Counted from the first letter of the stretch, positions 53,622 to 63,674 are shown. The stretch: 64,000 bases of DNA from Sagittula salina (GCF_017813235.1 NZ_JAGISH010000011.1:109598-173597), one strand, 5' to 3'. Translations and numbers: made by a program. The notes: generated by a model not told the origin, from the letters alone.

Positions 53622-54019
53622 GCCTCAATTCCTTTCTGTCCAGGGACCCTCACCGGGCCGTTCTGATGCATTAACGTAACAACTTGTGGAAAAGTTTCAT
53701 GGGTTATGCGGTACGGGTTTCACATTCAAATTCCGCGCTTTGGCGGAAATCAGCGCGACGCTAGGCGGATTTGCACCTGAAGTTATCCACACACGCTGAC
53801 GTGACGTTTCGGGCTGTTGCAGGATCAGACGCCGCCCCCATATGGGGCCGTCTTCACGGTTTGTTTGGCGCAACGACCGCCCGTATGTATGCCGGGACGC
53901 CGATCGTGGCGGCACGGTCTGCATTCGAGGGCTGCCCTGGCCGCGCCAGCGCATGCAGTACGCGTGAACTGGACGGCGGGCAGTATCCGTAAGAGGAAGA
54001 ACCCTTTCGCCGGAGCTTC
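53622..54019. other. Intergenic region with DnaA-box-like sites
   Basis: No gene is supported over 398 nt. TTATCCACA at 53783-53791 is a perfect DnaA box. On the other strand TTTTCCACA (53685-53693) differs by one base. Between them lies AT-richer sequence. This may be a DnaA-regulated promoter, a DnaA titration site or chance; it is not enough for an origin call. Confidence 0.45.
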
Positions 54020-54754
54020 TCAGCCGTTCGGGGTCCGGGCCTGTGGCGACCGCATTTCGGCCACGATTGCGGACGCAGCGGCGCGGGGATCGTTCGCGCG
54101 ATGGACCGGGCGGCCCACAACGATATGATTCGCGCCATCCCGGATCGCCTGAGCCGGCGTCGCGATACGCTTCTGGTCGCCTTTGTCGGCACCGACCGGA
54201 CGGACGCCGGGGGTGACGATCAGTCGGCCTTCGGCGGAGGGCAGGGCCCGGATCAACGCAGCCTCGTTCGGGGAGGCGATGACGCCATCCGCCCCGGCTT
54301 CGAAGGCGCGGCCCGCGCGCTCAGCCACCAGATCGGGGATGTCGCCGTCCTTGTACATGGCGGCGTCGAGGTCGCTGCGATCCAGTGAGGTCAGGATCGT
54401 GACGGCGAGGATCTTCATACCCGAACCGGAGGCCCCTTCCTTAGCGGCGCGGATAACGTACGGGTCGCCGTGTACCGTCAGGAAATCGAGGTCGTATTGC
54501 GCGATGCCACGCACCGCCGCCTCGATTGTGGCGCCGATATCGAAGAGCTTCATGTCGAGGAAGATGCGCTTGCCGTGTTCGTGCTTCAACTCATTGGCCA
54601 GCGCGAGGCCGCCGCCCGTGAGCATTCCGAGACCGATCTTGTAGAACGAAACGCTGTCGCCCAGCTTCGACACAAGGTCCAGCCCGTCCAGAACGTTCGG
54701 TACGTCGAGGGCAACGATAAGGCGGTCGTCCGAACGGGTCATGGCTTCGGTCAT
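54020..54754 (-). CDS. pyrF: Orotidine 5'-phosphate decarboxylase
   Basis: 244 residues, normal PyrF length. RLIVALDVPNVLDGLDLV, the catalytic FLDMKLFDIGATIEAAVRGIA (DxKxxD), LTVHGDPYVIRAAKEG, and RLIVTPGVRPVGADKGDQKRIATPAQAIRDGANHIVVGRPV are typical of the short-chain class. Makes UMP from OMP. AAAGGAG site before the ATG. Confidence 0.95.
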   Translation of the reverse strand: MTEAMTRSDDRLIVALDVPNVLDGLDLVSKLGDSVSFYKIGLGMLTGGGLALANELKHEHGKRIFLDMKLFDIGATIEAAVRGIAQYDLDFLTVHGDPYVIRAAKEGASGSGMKILAVTILTSLDRSDLDAAMYKDGDIPDLVAERAGRAFEAGADGVIASPNEAALIRALPSAEGRLIVTPGVRPVGADKGDQKRIATPAQAIRDGANHIVVGRPVHRANDPRAAASAIVAEMRSPQARTPNG

Positions 54755-55043
54755 GCGAGGCTCCTTTTGACCACATGTGACCGGAGGAGCCGCGCAGGTC
54801 AAGCGTGCCGCAGATCCGGTCACTGGACGCCGGGCGCGGCCTGTATCGCCGGTCGTCCGGCCCGCGGCGCGCCTGCCGCAGGGTCTTGCGCTGGCAAGAG
54901 AGGTCGGATTCGATGCCCACAAGATACATCTTCAACCGTCTCGAAAAGCCCCGTTTTTTCGACTCGGGGACTGCCCTGTCCCTTACCTTGGGGGGCGGTA
55001 TAGGGACGGTGCACGCCATGCGTTGCATTTTCGCAACATGGCG
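54755..55043. other. Divergent promoter region of pyrF and clpB
   Basis: No gene is supported. Holds the pyrF upstream region and leads into the clpB heat-shock promoter. GTTGC and GCAAC (about 55023-55037) form a weak hairpin. Confidence 0.4.
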
Positions 55044-55073
55044 CTTGAACAGGGCCGCGCACGCTCCCATCTT
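55044..55073 (+). promoter_or_regulatory. RpoH-type heat-shock promoter of clpB
   Basis: CTTGAAC (55044-55050), a 15-nt spacer and CCCATCTT (55066-55073) match the sigma-32 form CTTGAAA..CCCCATNT closely. It lies 78 nt before the clpB ATG. Confidence 0.7.
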
Positions 55074-55150
55074 GAAACCGAGGCCCGAGGGGGCCGCGTG
55101 CCGCGGATGCGGGCGTGGTCGTAGAGGGGCGCTTGACAAGGAGACAGCAC

Positions 55151-57763
55151 ATGAACTTGGAGAAGTTCACCGACCGCGCGCGGGGTTTCATTCAGGCCGC
55201 GCAGACCATTGCCATGCGGGAAAGCCATCAGAAGCTTGCCCCCGAGCATCTTCTCAAAGCGTTGATGGACGACGAGCAAGGGCTTGCGTCGAACCTGATC
55301 ACGGCATCCGGCGGCCTGCCGCAACGCGTCGTGCAGGTGCTGGACACGAAGCTGGCGAAGATTCCGAAAGTGTCGGGCGACGCTGGGCAGGTTTACCTCG
55401 ATTCCGCCACCGGCAAGGTGCTGGACGAGGCCGAAAAACTTGCAAAGAAGGCCAGCGACAGCTTCGTTCCGGTGGAGCGGATGCTCATGGCGCTGGCCAT
55501 GGTCAAGTCCCCCGCGAAGGAAGCGCTGGACGCGGCCAAAGTCACCGCACAGGGGCTGAACACCGCGATCAACGACGTCCGCAAGGGCCGCACGGCGGAT
55601 AGCGCCAGTGCGGAGGACGCCTACGAAGCGCTGAAGAAATACACGCTGGATCTGACTGAGCGTGCCCGCGAGGGCAAGATCGACCCGATCATTGGCCGGG
55701 ACGAGGAAATCCGTCGTGCCATGCAGGTCCTCAGCCGCCGGACCAAGAACAACCCCGTGCTGATCGGTGAACCGGGCGTGGGTAAGACCGCGATTGCCGA
55801 GGGTCTCGCCCTGCGCATCGTCAATGGCGACGTGCCGGAGAGCCTGCACAACAAGCGGCTGCTCAGCCTCGACATGGGCGCGCTGATCGCCGGTGCGAAG
55901 TACCGCGGCGAGTTCGAGGAGCGGCTGAAGTCGATCCTGTCGGAGGTCACCTCCGCGGCGGGCGAGATCATTCTCTTCATCGACGAGATGCACACGCTGG
56001 TCGGCGCTGGCAAGGCCGACGGCGCGATGGATGCCTCGAACCTTCTGAAACCGGCGCTGGCGCGCGGCGAACTGCACTGCGTCGGTGCGACCACGCTGGA
56101 GGAATACCGCAAGCACGTCGAAAAGGACGCGGCGCTGGCGCGGCGTTTCCAGCCGGTCTTTGTGCAGGAGCCGACAGTGGAGGACACGATCTCCATCCTG
56201 CGCGGCATCAAGGAAAAGTACGAACTGCACCACGGCGTGCGGATCTCCGACTCCGCTCTTGTGGCGGCGGCGACGCTGTCGCATCGCTACATCACCGACC
56301 GTTTCCTGCCGGACAAGGCCATCGATCTGATGGACGAGGCCGCCTCGCGCCTGCGGATGGAGGTGGATTCGAAGCCCGAGGAACTGGATGCGCTCGACCG
56401 CGACATCCTGCAGAAGCAGATCGAGGTCGAGGCGCTGAAGCTGGAGGACGACCAGGCTTCGAAGGACCGGCTGGAAAAGCTGGAGAAGGACCTGTCCGAC
56501 CTGCAGGAGAAATCCGACGCCATGACGGCGCAATGGCAGGCGGAACGCGACAAGCTGGCCTCCGCACGCGACCTGAAGGAGCAGTTGGACCATGTCCGGG
56601 CCGAACTGGAGATCGTGAAGCGCGAGGGCAACTTCGCCCGCGCCGGTGAGCTTCAGTACGGCAAGATCCCGGAACTGGAGAAGAAGCTGGCCGAGGCCGA
56701 GGGCGCCGACGAGATGATGGTCGAAGAGGCCGTGCGCCCGGACCAGATCGCGAGCGTGGTCGAGCGGTGGACCGGCATTCCGGCGGGCAAGATGCTTGAG
56801 GGCGAGCGCGACAAGCTCCTGGGCATGGAGGCGAACCTGCACCGTCGGGTCGTCGGCCAGAACCAGGCGGTGACAGCGGTGGCGAATGCCGTCCGGCGGG
56901 CGCGCGCCGGTCTGAACGACGAGAACCGGCCCTTGGGTTCGTTCCTGTTCCTCGGGCCAACGGGTGTCGGCAAGACCGAGCTGACGAAGACCGTGGCGGA
57001 GTTCCTTTTTGACGACGACAGCGCGATGGTGCGCATCGACATGTCGGAGTTCATGGAAAAGCACGCGGTTTCGCGGCTGATCGGTGCGCCTCCGGGCTAC
57101 GTGGGCTACGACGAGGGCGGCGTCCTGACAGAGGCCGTGCGGCGGCGCCCCTATCAGGTGGTGCTGTTCGACGAGGTCGAAAAAGCGCACCCGGACGTGT
57201 TCAACGTGCTGCTGCAAGTGCTCGACGATGGCGTGCTGACCGATGGCCAGGGACGGACCGTGGACTTCAAGCAGACGCTGATCGTGCTGACCTCGAACCT
57301 TGGCAGTCAGGCCCTGTCGCAGCTTCCGGATGGGGGCGACAGCGCGCAGGCCCGGCGCGACGTGATGGATGCGGTGCGGGCGCACTTCCGCCCCGAGTTC
57401 CTGAACCGACTGGACGAGACGATCATCTTCGACCGGCTCAAACGCGAGGATATGGGCGGCATCGTGGACATCCAGATGTCCCGCCTTCTGAAGCGGCTGG
57501 CGGCGCGGAAGATCCGGCTCGAACTGGACGAGGCGGCCAAGACCTGGCTGGCGGAGGAAGGCTACGATCCGGTCTTCGGGGCACGGCCTCTGAAGCGGGT
57601 GATCCAGCGGGCGCTTCAGGATCCGCTGGCAGAGATGCTGCTCTCGGGCGATGTTTCGGACGGGGACGTGGTGCCGGTCACTGCGGGGACCGACGGACTC
57701 CTGATCGGGGATCGGGTGGGCGCCACGAACCGGCCCAAGCCGGACGATGCCGTGGTCCACTGA
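55151..57763 (+). CDS. clpB: ClpB disaggregase
   Basis: 870 residues. N-domain ([34 protein letters not shown]), first AAA+ ATPase with GEPGVGKT and [26 protein letters not shown], a middle coiled coil (about 400-530), and a second ATPase with [49 protein letters not shown] and [11 protein letters not shown]. It frees and refolds aggregated proteins with DnaK. AAGGAG precedes the ATG. The upstream heat-shock promoter fits. Confidence 0.97.
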   Translation: MNLEKFTDRARGFIQAAQTIAMRESHQKLAPEHLLKALMDDEQGLASNLITASGGLPQRVVQVLDTKLAKIPKVSGDAGQVYLDSATGKVLDEAEKLAKKASDSFVPVERMLMALAMVKSPAKEALDAAKVTAQGLNTAINDVRKGRTADSASAEDAYEALKKYTLDLTERAREGKIDPIIGRDEEIRRAMQVLSRRTKNNPVLIGEPGVGKTAIAEGLALRIVNGDVPESLHNKRLLSLDMGALIAGAKYRGEFEERLKSILSEVTSAAGEIILFIDEMHTLVGAGKADGAMDASNLLKPALARGELHCVGATTLEEYRKHVEKDAALARRFQPVFVQEPTVEDTISILRGIKEKYELHHGVRISDSALVAAATLSHRYITDRFLPDKAIDLMDEAASRLRMEVDSKPEELDALDRDILQKQIEVEALKLEDDQASKDRLEKLEKDLSDLQEKSDAMTAQWQAERDKLASARDLKEQLDHVRAELEIVKREGNFARAGELQYGKIPELEKKLAEAEGADEMMVEEAVRPDQIASVVERWTGIPAGKMLEGERDKLLGMEANLHRRVVGQNQAVTAVANAVRRARAGLNDENRPLGSFLFLGPTGVGKTELTKTVAEFLFDDDSAMVRIDMSEFMEKHAVSRLIGAPPGYVGYDEGGVLTEAVRRRPYQVVLFDEVEKAHPDVFNVLLQVLDDGVLTDGQGRTVDFKQTLIVLTSNLGSQALSQLPDGGDSAQARRDVMDAVRAHFRPEFLNRLDETIIFDRLKREDMGGIVDIQMSRLLKRLAARKIRLELDEAAKTWLAEEGYDPVFGARPLKRVIQRALQDPLAEMLLSGDVSDGDVVPVTAGTDGLLIGDRVGATNRPKPDDAVVH

Positions 57764-57790
57764 CCGGGGCCCCGGATGAAGGCTTGGACA

Positions 57791-57816
57791 AAGGCGGGGG
57801 AAACCCCGCCTTTTTC
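57791..57816 (+). terminator. Terminator of clpB
   Basis: AAGGCGGGG and CCCCGCCTT pair around a GAAA loop and are followed by a run of T, 28 nt past the clpB stop. Confidence 0.9.
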
Positions 57817-57931
57817 ATGTGTCCCATGCTGGGACGGATAAGGCCTTCAGGGATTCCAAGGAGTTAGGGTTGGGGTGTTTAGAGCCAATTAAGCTTTTCC
57901 GGAAGGACGGTCCGACGGAGGATGTCAGGGA

Positions 57932-58693
57932 TCACAATCGGAGATCGATGGCGGCATCTAGAACTTCTTTTATAAAGCCGCTTTTTACAATGTATGCATC
58001 GGACCTGCCAGCGCGCACGGTAGTACCCGCAAAATAAGCGCGACGCGCGCCCTCGGATTCTTGAACGACGAAGTTCGGTCCACCGCTAAGCCCATCTGGT
58101 AAGAAACCAAAATCGGTGATCGGTTTGAGGTGGATTAGTGTTTCGTCCGAAGGCTGGCTGGCTGGGAGAAGAGTTGTCGCCCGCAGACATAATCCAATGT
58201 GATTGTTTTCATCAATATCATATTTCTGCTCGCCGAAAGGGTATCCGTAATTCAGTATCGCAACTACTTGGTCATTCCGTACAGTGGCCGGGATTTCAGT
58301 AAACTTAAAAAATCTTCGTTTCAGTGCTTCGTGATCGCGACATGCGTCGCTGAAGTTGAATGCAATAATGTCCTCCAAATCTTGCTGCATGCCTGCCGCG
58401 CATTTTGGAGGAACAGTATATCCCGACGATGTGACCGCGAACGCTCCGTCCTCAGTCAGTAAGCTGATATCTTCCGGATTCACTCCGCTTATCTGATGCT
58501 GTGTGCAAATGACGAAGTATTCGTCGCGGTAAAATATCGGCGTACCCGAACCGCGCAGTGAGACTTTGTAGGTTTCATCGTGTGTCCAGAAAATTAGGTT
58601 AATGCTGTAGCGGCCCAGAAAACGCTGCAAGTCTCGCGCGAGGACAAAAAGTCCGTTTACAGAGACTGCGGTGTCAGAAGTGCTCGGGAGCAA
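57932..58693 (-). CDS. Trypsin-fold protease-like protein, probably acquired
   Basis: 253 residues from a TTG start with AAGGA upstream. Clearly lower GC than its surroundings and with more Lys, Asn, Ile and Tyr. A trypsin-like (PF13365-type) arrangement can be read: His66 in VICTQHQI, Asp108 in LEDIIAF and Ser203 in GLSGGPNFVV, with the late strand YFAGTTVRAGRSDAYIV. No signal peptide or membrane helix is visible, so it should be cytoplasmic. Cytoplasmic proteases of this kind are often part of defence or accessory islands, but no partner gene is seen. Function unknown. Confidence 0.65.
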   Translation of the reverse strand: MLPSTSDTAVSVNGLFVLARDLQRFLGRYSINLIFWTHDETYKVSLRGSGTPIFYRDEYFVICTQHQISGVNPEDISLLTEDGAFAVTSSGYTVPPKCAAGMQQDLEDIIAFNFSDACRDHEALKRRFFKFTEIPATVRNDQVVAILNYGYPFGEQKYDIDENNHIGLCLRATTLLPASQPSDETLIHLKPITDFGFLPDGLSGGPNFVVQESEGARRAYFAGTTVRAGRSDAYIVKSGFIKEVLDAAIDLRL

Positions 58694-58703
58694 TTTTCAG
58701 TCC

Positions 58704-58814
58704 TTAATCTTGCGAAGAGGGAGGCTGGGCGTCGCAGTCGATATATACCGTAGTGCCGTTTCCGTGTCTGTAATGCCTTTCCCTGGCCTCCCCGCCAGTA
58801 TGTTGTAGGGCCAA
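58704..58814 (-). CDS. Possible 36-residue ORF upstream of the protease-like gene
   Basis: From a TTG the frame reads LALQHTGGEARERHYRHGNG and then TTVYIDCDAQPPSSQD, ending 10 nt before the protease-like start. The residue order looks protein-like. It could be a small partner gene or the tail of a gene deleted upstream. No ribosome site is evident. Confidence 0.25.
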   Translation of the reverse strand: MALQHTGGEARERHYRHGNGTTVYIDCDAQPPSSQD

Positions 58815-58853
58815 ATATCTCGGTGCTGCGGGAGAGCGCTGGATATCTTTCGT

Positions 58854-59723
58854 TTACTCCCTCACCCCCACCATCCGCTCCACCAGTTCAAAGATGTCGT
58901 CGACGAGGCCGGGGCTGCGCGCGAGTTTGCCGGTTATGTGGATGGCGTAGCCGCCGCGGGTGAGTTCGCGGCGCAGTGTCAGGCCGGTGCGGGGCTGGAT
59001 CATGCGGCGGGGCGAGCGGGCGGAGATCGGGGCTTCCTCCGCGCTGAAGCCTTCGGCTAGGATCGGCGCGATGGCGGCCCATTGCGTCGCCAGCGAGGCC
59101 TTGCGACCCAAGGGCAGGAGAGCGGCGTGGATGAGGTCGCCGAATCCCAGCCGCAGCGCTGTGGCGAGGTGTTCGATGCGGGCGACGGAGAGGGTTTCGG
59201 CCTCGTTCAGGCAACCGTCGAATTCGGATACCACCAGCACGATGGAGCGCAGGCGGGCGCGTTTCTGACGCGAGGCGGAGGGGAAGAGGCTGTCGAGGGC
59301 GGCATCTTCGGTCGGGTAGAAGCCTTCGCACAGGACGCGGTTGAGGAGGCGGCCCTTTTCCCAGGCGGAGATCTGCTCGCGCATTTCGTTCTCCGCCACC
59401 ATGGCGGCGAGGGCCGTGGCGTGGTCCCCGGGGCGGCGCAGGAAGGCAGCGATGGTATCGTGGCCGAGCGCCTCGCAGGCCGACAGGCGGCGGTAGCCGG
59501 AGATCAGGCCGTAGCGGAAGGACCCCTTGGGGTCGGCGCGTTGGAAGACCTCGATGGGCATGCGCAGGCCCTGCGTGAGGATGGAACATTCGAGGTCGTA
59601 GCGCGAGGGGTCTTCGGTGGTGCGGTCGCGGGGCAGGGCGTTGCGGTCGATTTCCGCAATCGCGATCTGGCGGATCTGATCGGTCTGGGTGGTTCCGGTC
59701 GTCTCGGATGTTTCATGTATCAT
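58854..59723 (-). CDS. ParB/RepB-like partition nuclease-domain protein
   Basis: 289 residues. ParB N-terminal domain: IAIAEIDRNALPRD, GLRMPIEVFQRADPKGSFRYGLISGYRRLSACEALGHDTIAAFL and AMVAENEMREQISAWEKGRLL, followed by a helical middle and LTLRRELTRGGYAIHITGKLARSPGLVDDIFELVERM. This is the plasmid RepB/ParB-like type found as orphan copies in roseobacters; no parA is next to it, and the chromosome ParB is usually more basic. It may be a leftover of a plasmid or a gene regulator. Confidence 0.8.
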   Translation of the reverse strand: MIHETSETTGTTQTDQIRQIAIAEIDRNALPRDRTTEDPSRYDLECSILTQGLRMPIEVFQRADPKGSFRYGLISGYRRLSACEALGHDTIAAFLRRPGDHATALAAMVAENEMREQISAWEKGRLLNRVLCEGFYPTEDAALDSLFPSASRQKRARLRSIVLVVSEFDGCLNEAETLSVARIEHLATALRLGFGDLIHAALLPLGRKASLATQWAAIAPILAEGFSAEEAPISARSPRRMIQPRTGLTLRRELTRGGYAIHITGKLARSPGLVDDIFELVERMVGVRE

Positions 59724-59852
59724 GGCGGCCTCCGGTTGCGGGGAGGCGGCAGTGTAGGCGCCCGCGCGGGGTGTTGCGCGGGCGCGGTTTCAGCGTGCGG
59801 TGCGGTAACGTTCCGGCAGGCCCGCCGGTGCGATGGTGGATAGCCCGGCGCG

Positions 59853-60305
59853 TCAGTCCAGGCCGATAGCGGCGCGGGCGATATCGTCCAGCATGGTTTC
59901 CACCTTCTTCATGGCGCCCTCGGGGTAGGTTCGGAAGCCGATGGTGGTGGTGTCGGGCGTGTCGGCCCGGACCATGACGAAGATGTCATAGGGGCAGAAG
60001 ACGAGGTTGAGGGGGTCGTCCTCCATCACCTCGCGGCTGACCTGCGCCGAGCAGAAGCTGTAGACGTCGGCCTGAAGGAAGAGATCCATTGTCCCGCCGA
60101 CGTCTTCTTTGGTGCGGGCGAGCATTTCGCCGGTGTGGCTGATGTGATCCACCACCAGGCCGGCGTCGAGGATGGTGTTTTCCAGCCCGAAGACCACGTC
60201 TTCGAAGGATTGGTCGGTGTCGTAGGCGATGATGTCGGGGCGCGGGTTGTCCGCATGGGCGGCGGTCGCCGCCAGTAGCGCCAGCGCGGTGAAGAGTTTC
60301 TTCAT
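59853..60305 (-). CDS. Secreted DUF302 protein
   Basis: 150 residues. The start MKKLFTALALLAATAAHADN is a Sec signal peptide; a longer open frame upstream is rejected. DUF302 domain: DTDQSFEDVVFGLENTILDAGLVVDHISHTGEML, then FCPYDIFVMVRADTPDTTTIGFRTYP. Small periplasmic proteins of this group are often near sulfur or metal redox genes; function unknown. GGAGG ribosome site. Divergent from the FMN-binding protein. Confidence 0.8.
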   Translation of the reverse strand: MKKLFTALALLAATAAHADNPRPDIIAYDTDQSFEDVVFGLENTILDAGLVVDHISHTGEMLARTKEDVGGTMDLFLQADVYSFCSAQVSREVMEDDPLNLVFCPYDIFVMVRADTPDTTTIGFRTYPEGAMKKVETMLDDIARAAIGLD

Positions 60306-60429
60306 GGGTCCTCCCGTAGATTGCCCGTGTCCTGCGCAGGCAGGGGTGCCAACGCGGTGCGATGATGGCAATGTAGTGTGGATACCACGTCTGACACTGC
60401 TGTGCATCCAGACATTCCCGGAGGTGAAT

Positions 60430-61995
60430 ATGGAATTCGTGATGGCCGTATTACAGTACCTTGCGCTGCTGTTCGTGCTGGCCAGCGGGCTGGGCGTGCT
60501 GGCGATCGCCGCGATGTTCTGGCTGGACACACGGCAGACCAGCGACGCGATCCGTCGGAACTACCCGGTAATCGGGCGATTTCGCGGGTTGTTCACCGAA
60601 TTGGGGGAGTTTTTCCGCCAGTATTTCTTTGCCATGGACCGGGAGGAGATGCCGTTCAACCGGGCGCAGCGCAACTGGGTCTACCGCGCAGCGGAGAACA
60701 AGTCGAACACGGTAGCCTTTGGGTCGACCCGGAACCTGAACATCCCCGGCACGCCGATCTTCATGAACGCGGTGTTTCCGCCGCTTGACGATCAGTTCGC
60801 CACGACGGAGCCGATGGTGATCGGCCCGCATTGCCGCGAGCCCTATGTGGCGCCGTCGATCTTCAACATCTCCGGCATGAGCTACGGCGCCCTTTCGAAA
60901 CCCGCGATACAGGCGCTGGCGCGCGGCGCGGGGAAGGCGGGGATCTGGCTCAACACCGGCGAGGGGGGGCTGGCGCCCTACCACCTGGAGGGGAACTGCG
61001 ACATCGTCTACCAGATCGGCACGGCGAAGTTCGGCGTTCGCGACGAGGCGGGCAACCTGAGTGACGACAAGCTGCGGCAGATGGCGGCGGACCCGCGCAT
61101 CCGCATGTTCGAGATCAAGCTGAGCCAGGGCGCGAAACCGGGCAAGGGCGGCATCCTTCCGGCGGCGAAGATCGACGAGGAGGTGGCGCGGATTCGCGGC
61201 GTGCCGAGGGGGCAGGACGCGATTTCCCCGAACCGGCACCGGGAAGTGGACGATTTCGACGATCTTCTGGATCTGATCGGCCACATCCGTGAGGTGACCG
61301 GCAAGCCCGTGGGCTTCAAGACCTGCATCGGATCGGCGGATCCTTGGTTCGACTTCTTCAAGCGGGTGAAGGAGCGGGGGGGCGAATGCGCGCCGGATTT
61401 CATCGCGGTGGATGGCGGGGAGGGCGGCACCGGCGCCGCGCCCATGCCGCTGATCGACCTCGTCGGGATGCCGCTGCGCGATGCGTTGATCCGGATGGTC
61501 GACCTGCGTGATCTCGCCGGCCTGCACGACCGCATCCGCATCATCGCGGCGGGCAAGCTGGTGGCGCCGGCGGACGTGGCCTGGGCGATCTGCATGGGGG
61601 CGGATTTCGTCTGTGCGGGGCGCGGCTTCATGTTCTCGCTGGGCTGCATCCAGGCGCTGAAGTGCAACAAGAACACCTGCCCGACCGGAATCACGACGCA
61701 TATCCCGTCGCTGCAGAAGGGTCTGGTGGTCGAGGAAAAGGACAAGCGCGTCGCGGCCTACGCCAAGGCTGTGATCCATGAGGTGGAGATGATCGCCCAT
61801 TCGGTCGGCGTGGCGGAACCGCGGCAGATGCGCCGCCGCCATGTGCGGGTGGTGACGGACAGCGGTGCCACCCGGCAGATGAACGAAATCCACCCGTCGG
61901 TGCACCTTGGCCTGACGGGGATGGCCCGGGCACGCGGGCACAAGCAATTCGAAGAGGCGCTGAAGCGGCTCCAGATCGAGGGGGAGGAACTGTAG
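60430..61995 (+). CDS. FMN-binding glutamate-synthase-like protein
   Basis: 521 residues. One N-terminal membrane helix (LALLFVLASGLGVLAIAAMFWL), then the glutamate synthase FMN domain: NISGMSYGALSKPAIQALARGA, IWLNTGEGGLAPYHL, EIKLSQGAKPGKGGILPAAKID, and VDGGEGGTGAAP. Cysteines for a 3Fe-4S cluster lie in CIQALKCNKNTCPTGITTH. It lacks the amidotransferase domain of true GltB. The family is common, its substrate unclear; a membrane-anchored oxidoreductase is inferred. Confidence 0.82.
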   Translation: MEFVMAVLQYLALLFVLASGLGVLAIAAMFWLDTRQTSDAIRRNYPVIGRFRGLFTELGEFFRQYFFAMDREEMPFNRAQRNWVYRAAENKSNTVAFGSTRNLNIPGTPIFMNAVFPPLDDQFATTEPMVIGPHCREPYVAPSIFNISGMSYGALSKPAIQALARGAGKAGIWLNTGEGGLAPYHLEGNCDIVYQIGTAKFGVRDEAGNLSDDKLRQMAADPRIRMFEIKLSQGAKPGKGGILPAAKIDEEVARIRGVPRGQDAISPNRHREVDDFDDLLDLIGHIREVTGKPVGFKTCIGSADPWFDFFKRVKERGGECAPDFIAVDGGEGGTGAAPMPLIDLVGMPLRDALIRMVDLRDLAGLHDRIRIIAAGKLVAPADVAWAICMGADFVCAGRGFMFSLGCIQALKCNKNTCPTGITTHIPSLQKGLVVEEKDKRVAAYAKAVIHEVEMIAHSVGVAEPRQMRRRHVRVVTDSGATRQMNEIHPSVHLGLTGMARARGHKQFEEALKRLQIEGEEL

Positions 61996-62155
61996 CGCGG
62001 GTTGGCGCGGACAGTGCGGCCCTACGGCCGAAATCGTCCCCCGCGCCTCTGAGCGAATGTTTCAGTCCCATGGCGGCAACGTGAGACAGTGTTTGTTGGG
62101 GGCGCGCGCGGCGTGACGTATCTTGACTTGCAGCAAACACCGCAAGGAGACCGCC

Positions 62156-63055
62156 ATGAGCCGCCGCTGGAACAACGACCTGACACCGGGGGACGTGACC
62201 GCCGAGACGCTGTTCCTGAACCGCCGTCAGCTGATGACGGGCGCCGGGGCGCTGGGCATTGCCGGGGGGCTGGCCGCGCCCGCGCGGGCCGAGGAACTGG
62301 AGCCGAACAGCTTCGAGGACATCACCAACTACTGCAATTACTACGAATTCGGCACCGGCAAGGACGATCCGGCCAAATACGCCGACGCCCTGACGACCGA
62401 GCCGTGGACCGTCCAGATCGACGGGCTGGTGGAGAAGCCGGGTGACTACGCCCTGACCGATCTGGTAGGCCAGATGGACCTGGAGGAGCGGATCTACCGG
62501 TTCCGCTGTGTGGAGGCCTGGTCGATGGTGGTGCCCTGGCAGGGCTTCGAACTGGCCGACCTGCTGGACATGGTCGGCGTAGAACCCGAAGCGCGATACG
62601 TCGCATTCGAAACCGCGCTGCGCCCGGAGGAGATGCCCGGCGTGCGTTACCCGGTTCTGGAGTGGCCCTACGTCGAAGGTCTGCGGCTGGACGAGGCGCG
62701 CCATCCGCTGACCATCTTGGCGACGGGGCTGTATGGCAAGCCATTGCCGAACCAGAACGGCGCGCCGATCCGGTTGGTGGTGCCGTGGAAATACGGTTTC
62801 AAATCGATCAAGTCGGTGGTCCGGATCACCCTGACCGACACGCAGCCCCCGACAGCGTGGAACAAGGCGAATCCGCGCGAATACGGCTTCTTTTCAAACG
62901 TGAACCCGACGGTCGACCATCCCCGCTGGAGCCAGGCAACAGAACGGCGGCTGGGCGGAGGTCTGTTTTCCCGCCGCCAGGACACGCTGATGTTCAACGG
63001 CTACGAAGAGGTCGCCGCACTGTATGATGGCATGGACCTGGCAAAGGACTTCTGA
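62156..63055 (+). CDS. msrP: MsrP, molybdopterin methionine-sulfoxide reductase
   Basis: 299 residues. Twin-arginine signal [24 protein letters not shown] directs the folded, cofactor-loaded protein to the periplasm. The sulfite-oxidase fold has [15 protein letters not shown] with the Mo-binding Cys, [19 protein letters not shown], and [18 protein letters not shown]. It reduces oxidised methionines in periplasmic proteins. CAAGGAG site upstream. Its stop overlaps msrQ by one base. Confidence 0.95.
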   Translation: MSRRWNNDLTPGDVTAETLFLNRRQLMTGAGALGIAGGLAAPARAEELEPNSFEDITNYCNYYEFGTGKDDPAKYADALTTEPWTVQIDGLVEKPGDYALTDLVGQMDLEERIYRFRCVEAWSMVVPWQGFELADLLDMVGVEPEARYVAFETALRPEEMPGVRYPVLEWPYVEGLRLDEARHPLTILATGLYGKPLPNQNGAPIRLVVPWKYGFKSIKSVVRITLTDTQPPTAWNKANPREYGFFSNVNPTVDHPRWSQATERRLGGGLFSRRQDTLMFNGYEEVAALYDGMDLAKDF

Positions 63056-63669
63056 TGGCGTTGCTGGATCTTTCCGCTCTCAATCCGCATTTGCGGCGCG
63101 TGCCGGCCTGGCTTGTCTATGGCGTGCTGGCGCTGCCTGCGCCGTGGCTGCTGTACCTCGGGGTGACTGGCGGGCTTGGGGTCGAGCCGATCAAGGCGCT
63201 GGAGCACGAACTGGGCATCTGGGCGCTGTGGCTGCTGATCGCGGGGCTGACGGTGACCCCGCTGCGCCGTCACGCGGGGGTCAACCTGCTGAAGTTCCGC
63301 CGCGCGCTGGGGCTGATGGCATTCTACTATGTCGCGCTGCACCTCGCGACGTGGCTGCTGCTGGACGTGCAGATCCTGTCCCAGATCTGGGCGGATATCG
63401 TGAAGCGCCCCTATATAACCGTGGGAATGGCGGGTTTCTTGTTGATGCTGCCGCTGGTGGCGACTTCGAACAGCCGCGCGATCCGGGCACTGGGGCCGCG
63501 CTGGCGTGCGCTGCACAGGCTGACCTACGGGGTAGCGCTTCTGGGGGCGCTGCACTTCGTAATGCTGCGCAAAGGCCTGCAGGTGGAGCCGCTGCTCTAT
63601 ATGTGCGCGGTCGCCGGGCTCCTGTTGCTGCGGTTGCCGGGGCGGCGGCGGGTTCAGCGGTTTGCATAA
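63055..63669 (+). CDS. msrQ: MsrQ, haem b membrane subunit
   Basis: 204 residues, six hydrophobic helices. The ferric-reductase-like pattern includes ELGIWALWLLIAGLTVTPLRRHAGVNLLKFRRALGLMAFYYVALHLATWLLLD and WRALHRLTYGVALLGALHFVML, giving the haem-ligand histidines. It passes electrons from the respiratory chain to MsrP. Terminator hairpin follows. Confidence 0.93.
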   Translation: MALLDLSALNPHLRRVPAWLVYGVLALPAPWLLYLGVTGGLGVEPIKALEHELGIWALWLLIAGLTVTPLRRHAGVNLLKFRRALGLMAFYYVALHLATWLLLDVQILSQIWADIVKRPYITVGMAGFLLMLPLVATSNSRAIRALGPRWRALHRLTYGVALLGALHFVMLRKGLQVEPLLYMCAVAGLLLLRLPGRRRVQRFA

Positions 63670-63674
63670 GGGAT

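Noticed and set aside
53640..53820. Replication origin
   Set aside because: Two DnaA-box-like sites and moderate AT-richness are not enough; no dnaA, dnaN, parAB or box cluster is near.
54983..57760. Very long minus-strand open frame opposite clpB
   Set aside because: It mirrors clpB, is rich in His, Arg, Gln and Val as expected for an antisense frame of GC-rich coding DNA, and has no domain. clpB itself is unmistakable.
58854..59723. Plasmid partition locus
   Set aside because: Only a ParB-like protein is present, without parA, repC or centromere repeats, and the neighbours are chromosomal.
62089..62140. GTGTTTGTTG and CAGCAAACAC inverted repeat before msrP
   Set aside because: The halves are 32 nt apart with one mismatch; no known msrP regulator uses this form, so chance is likely.
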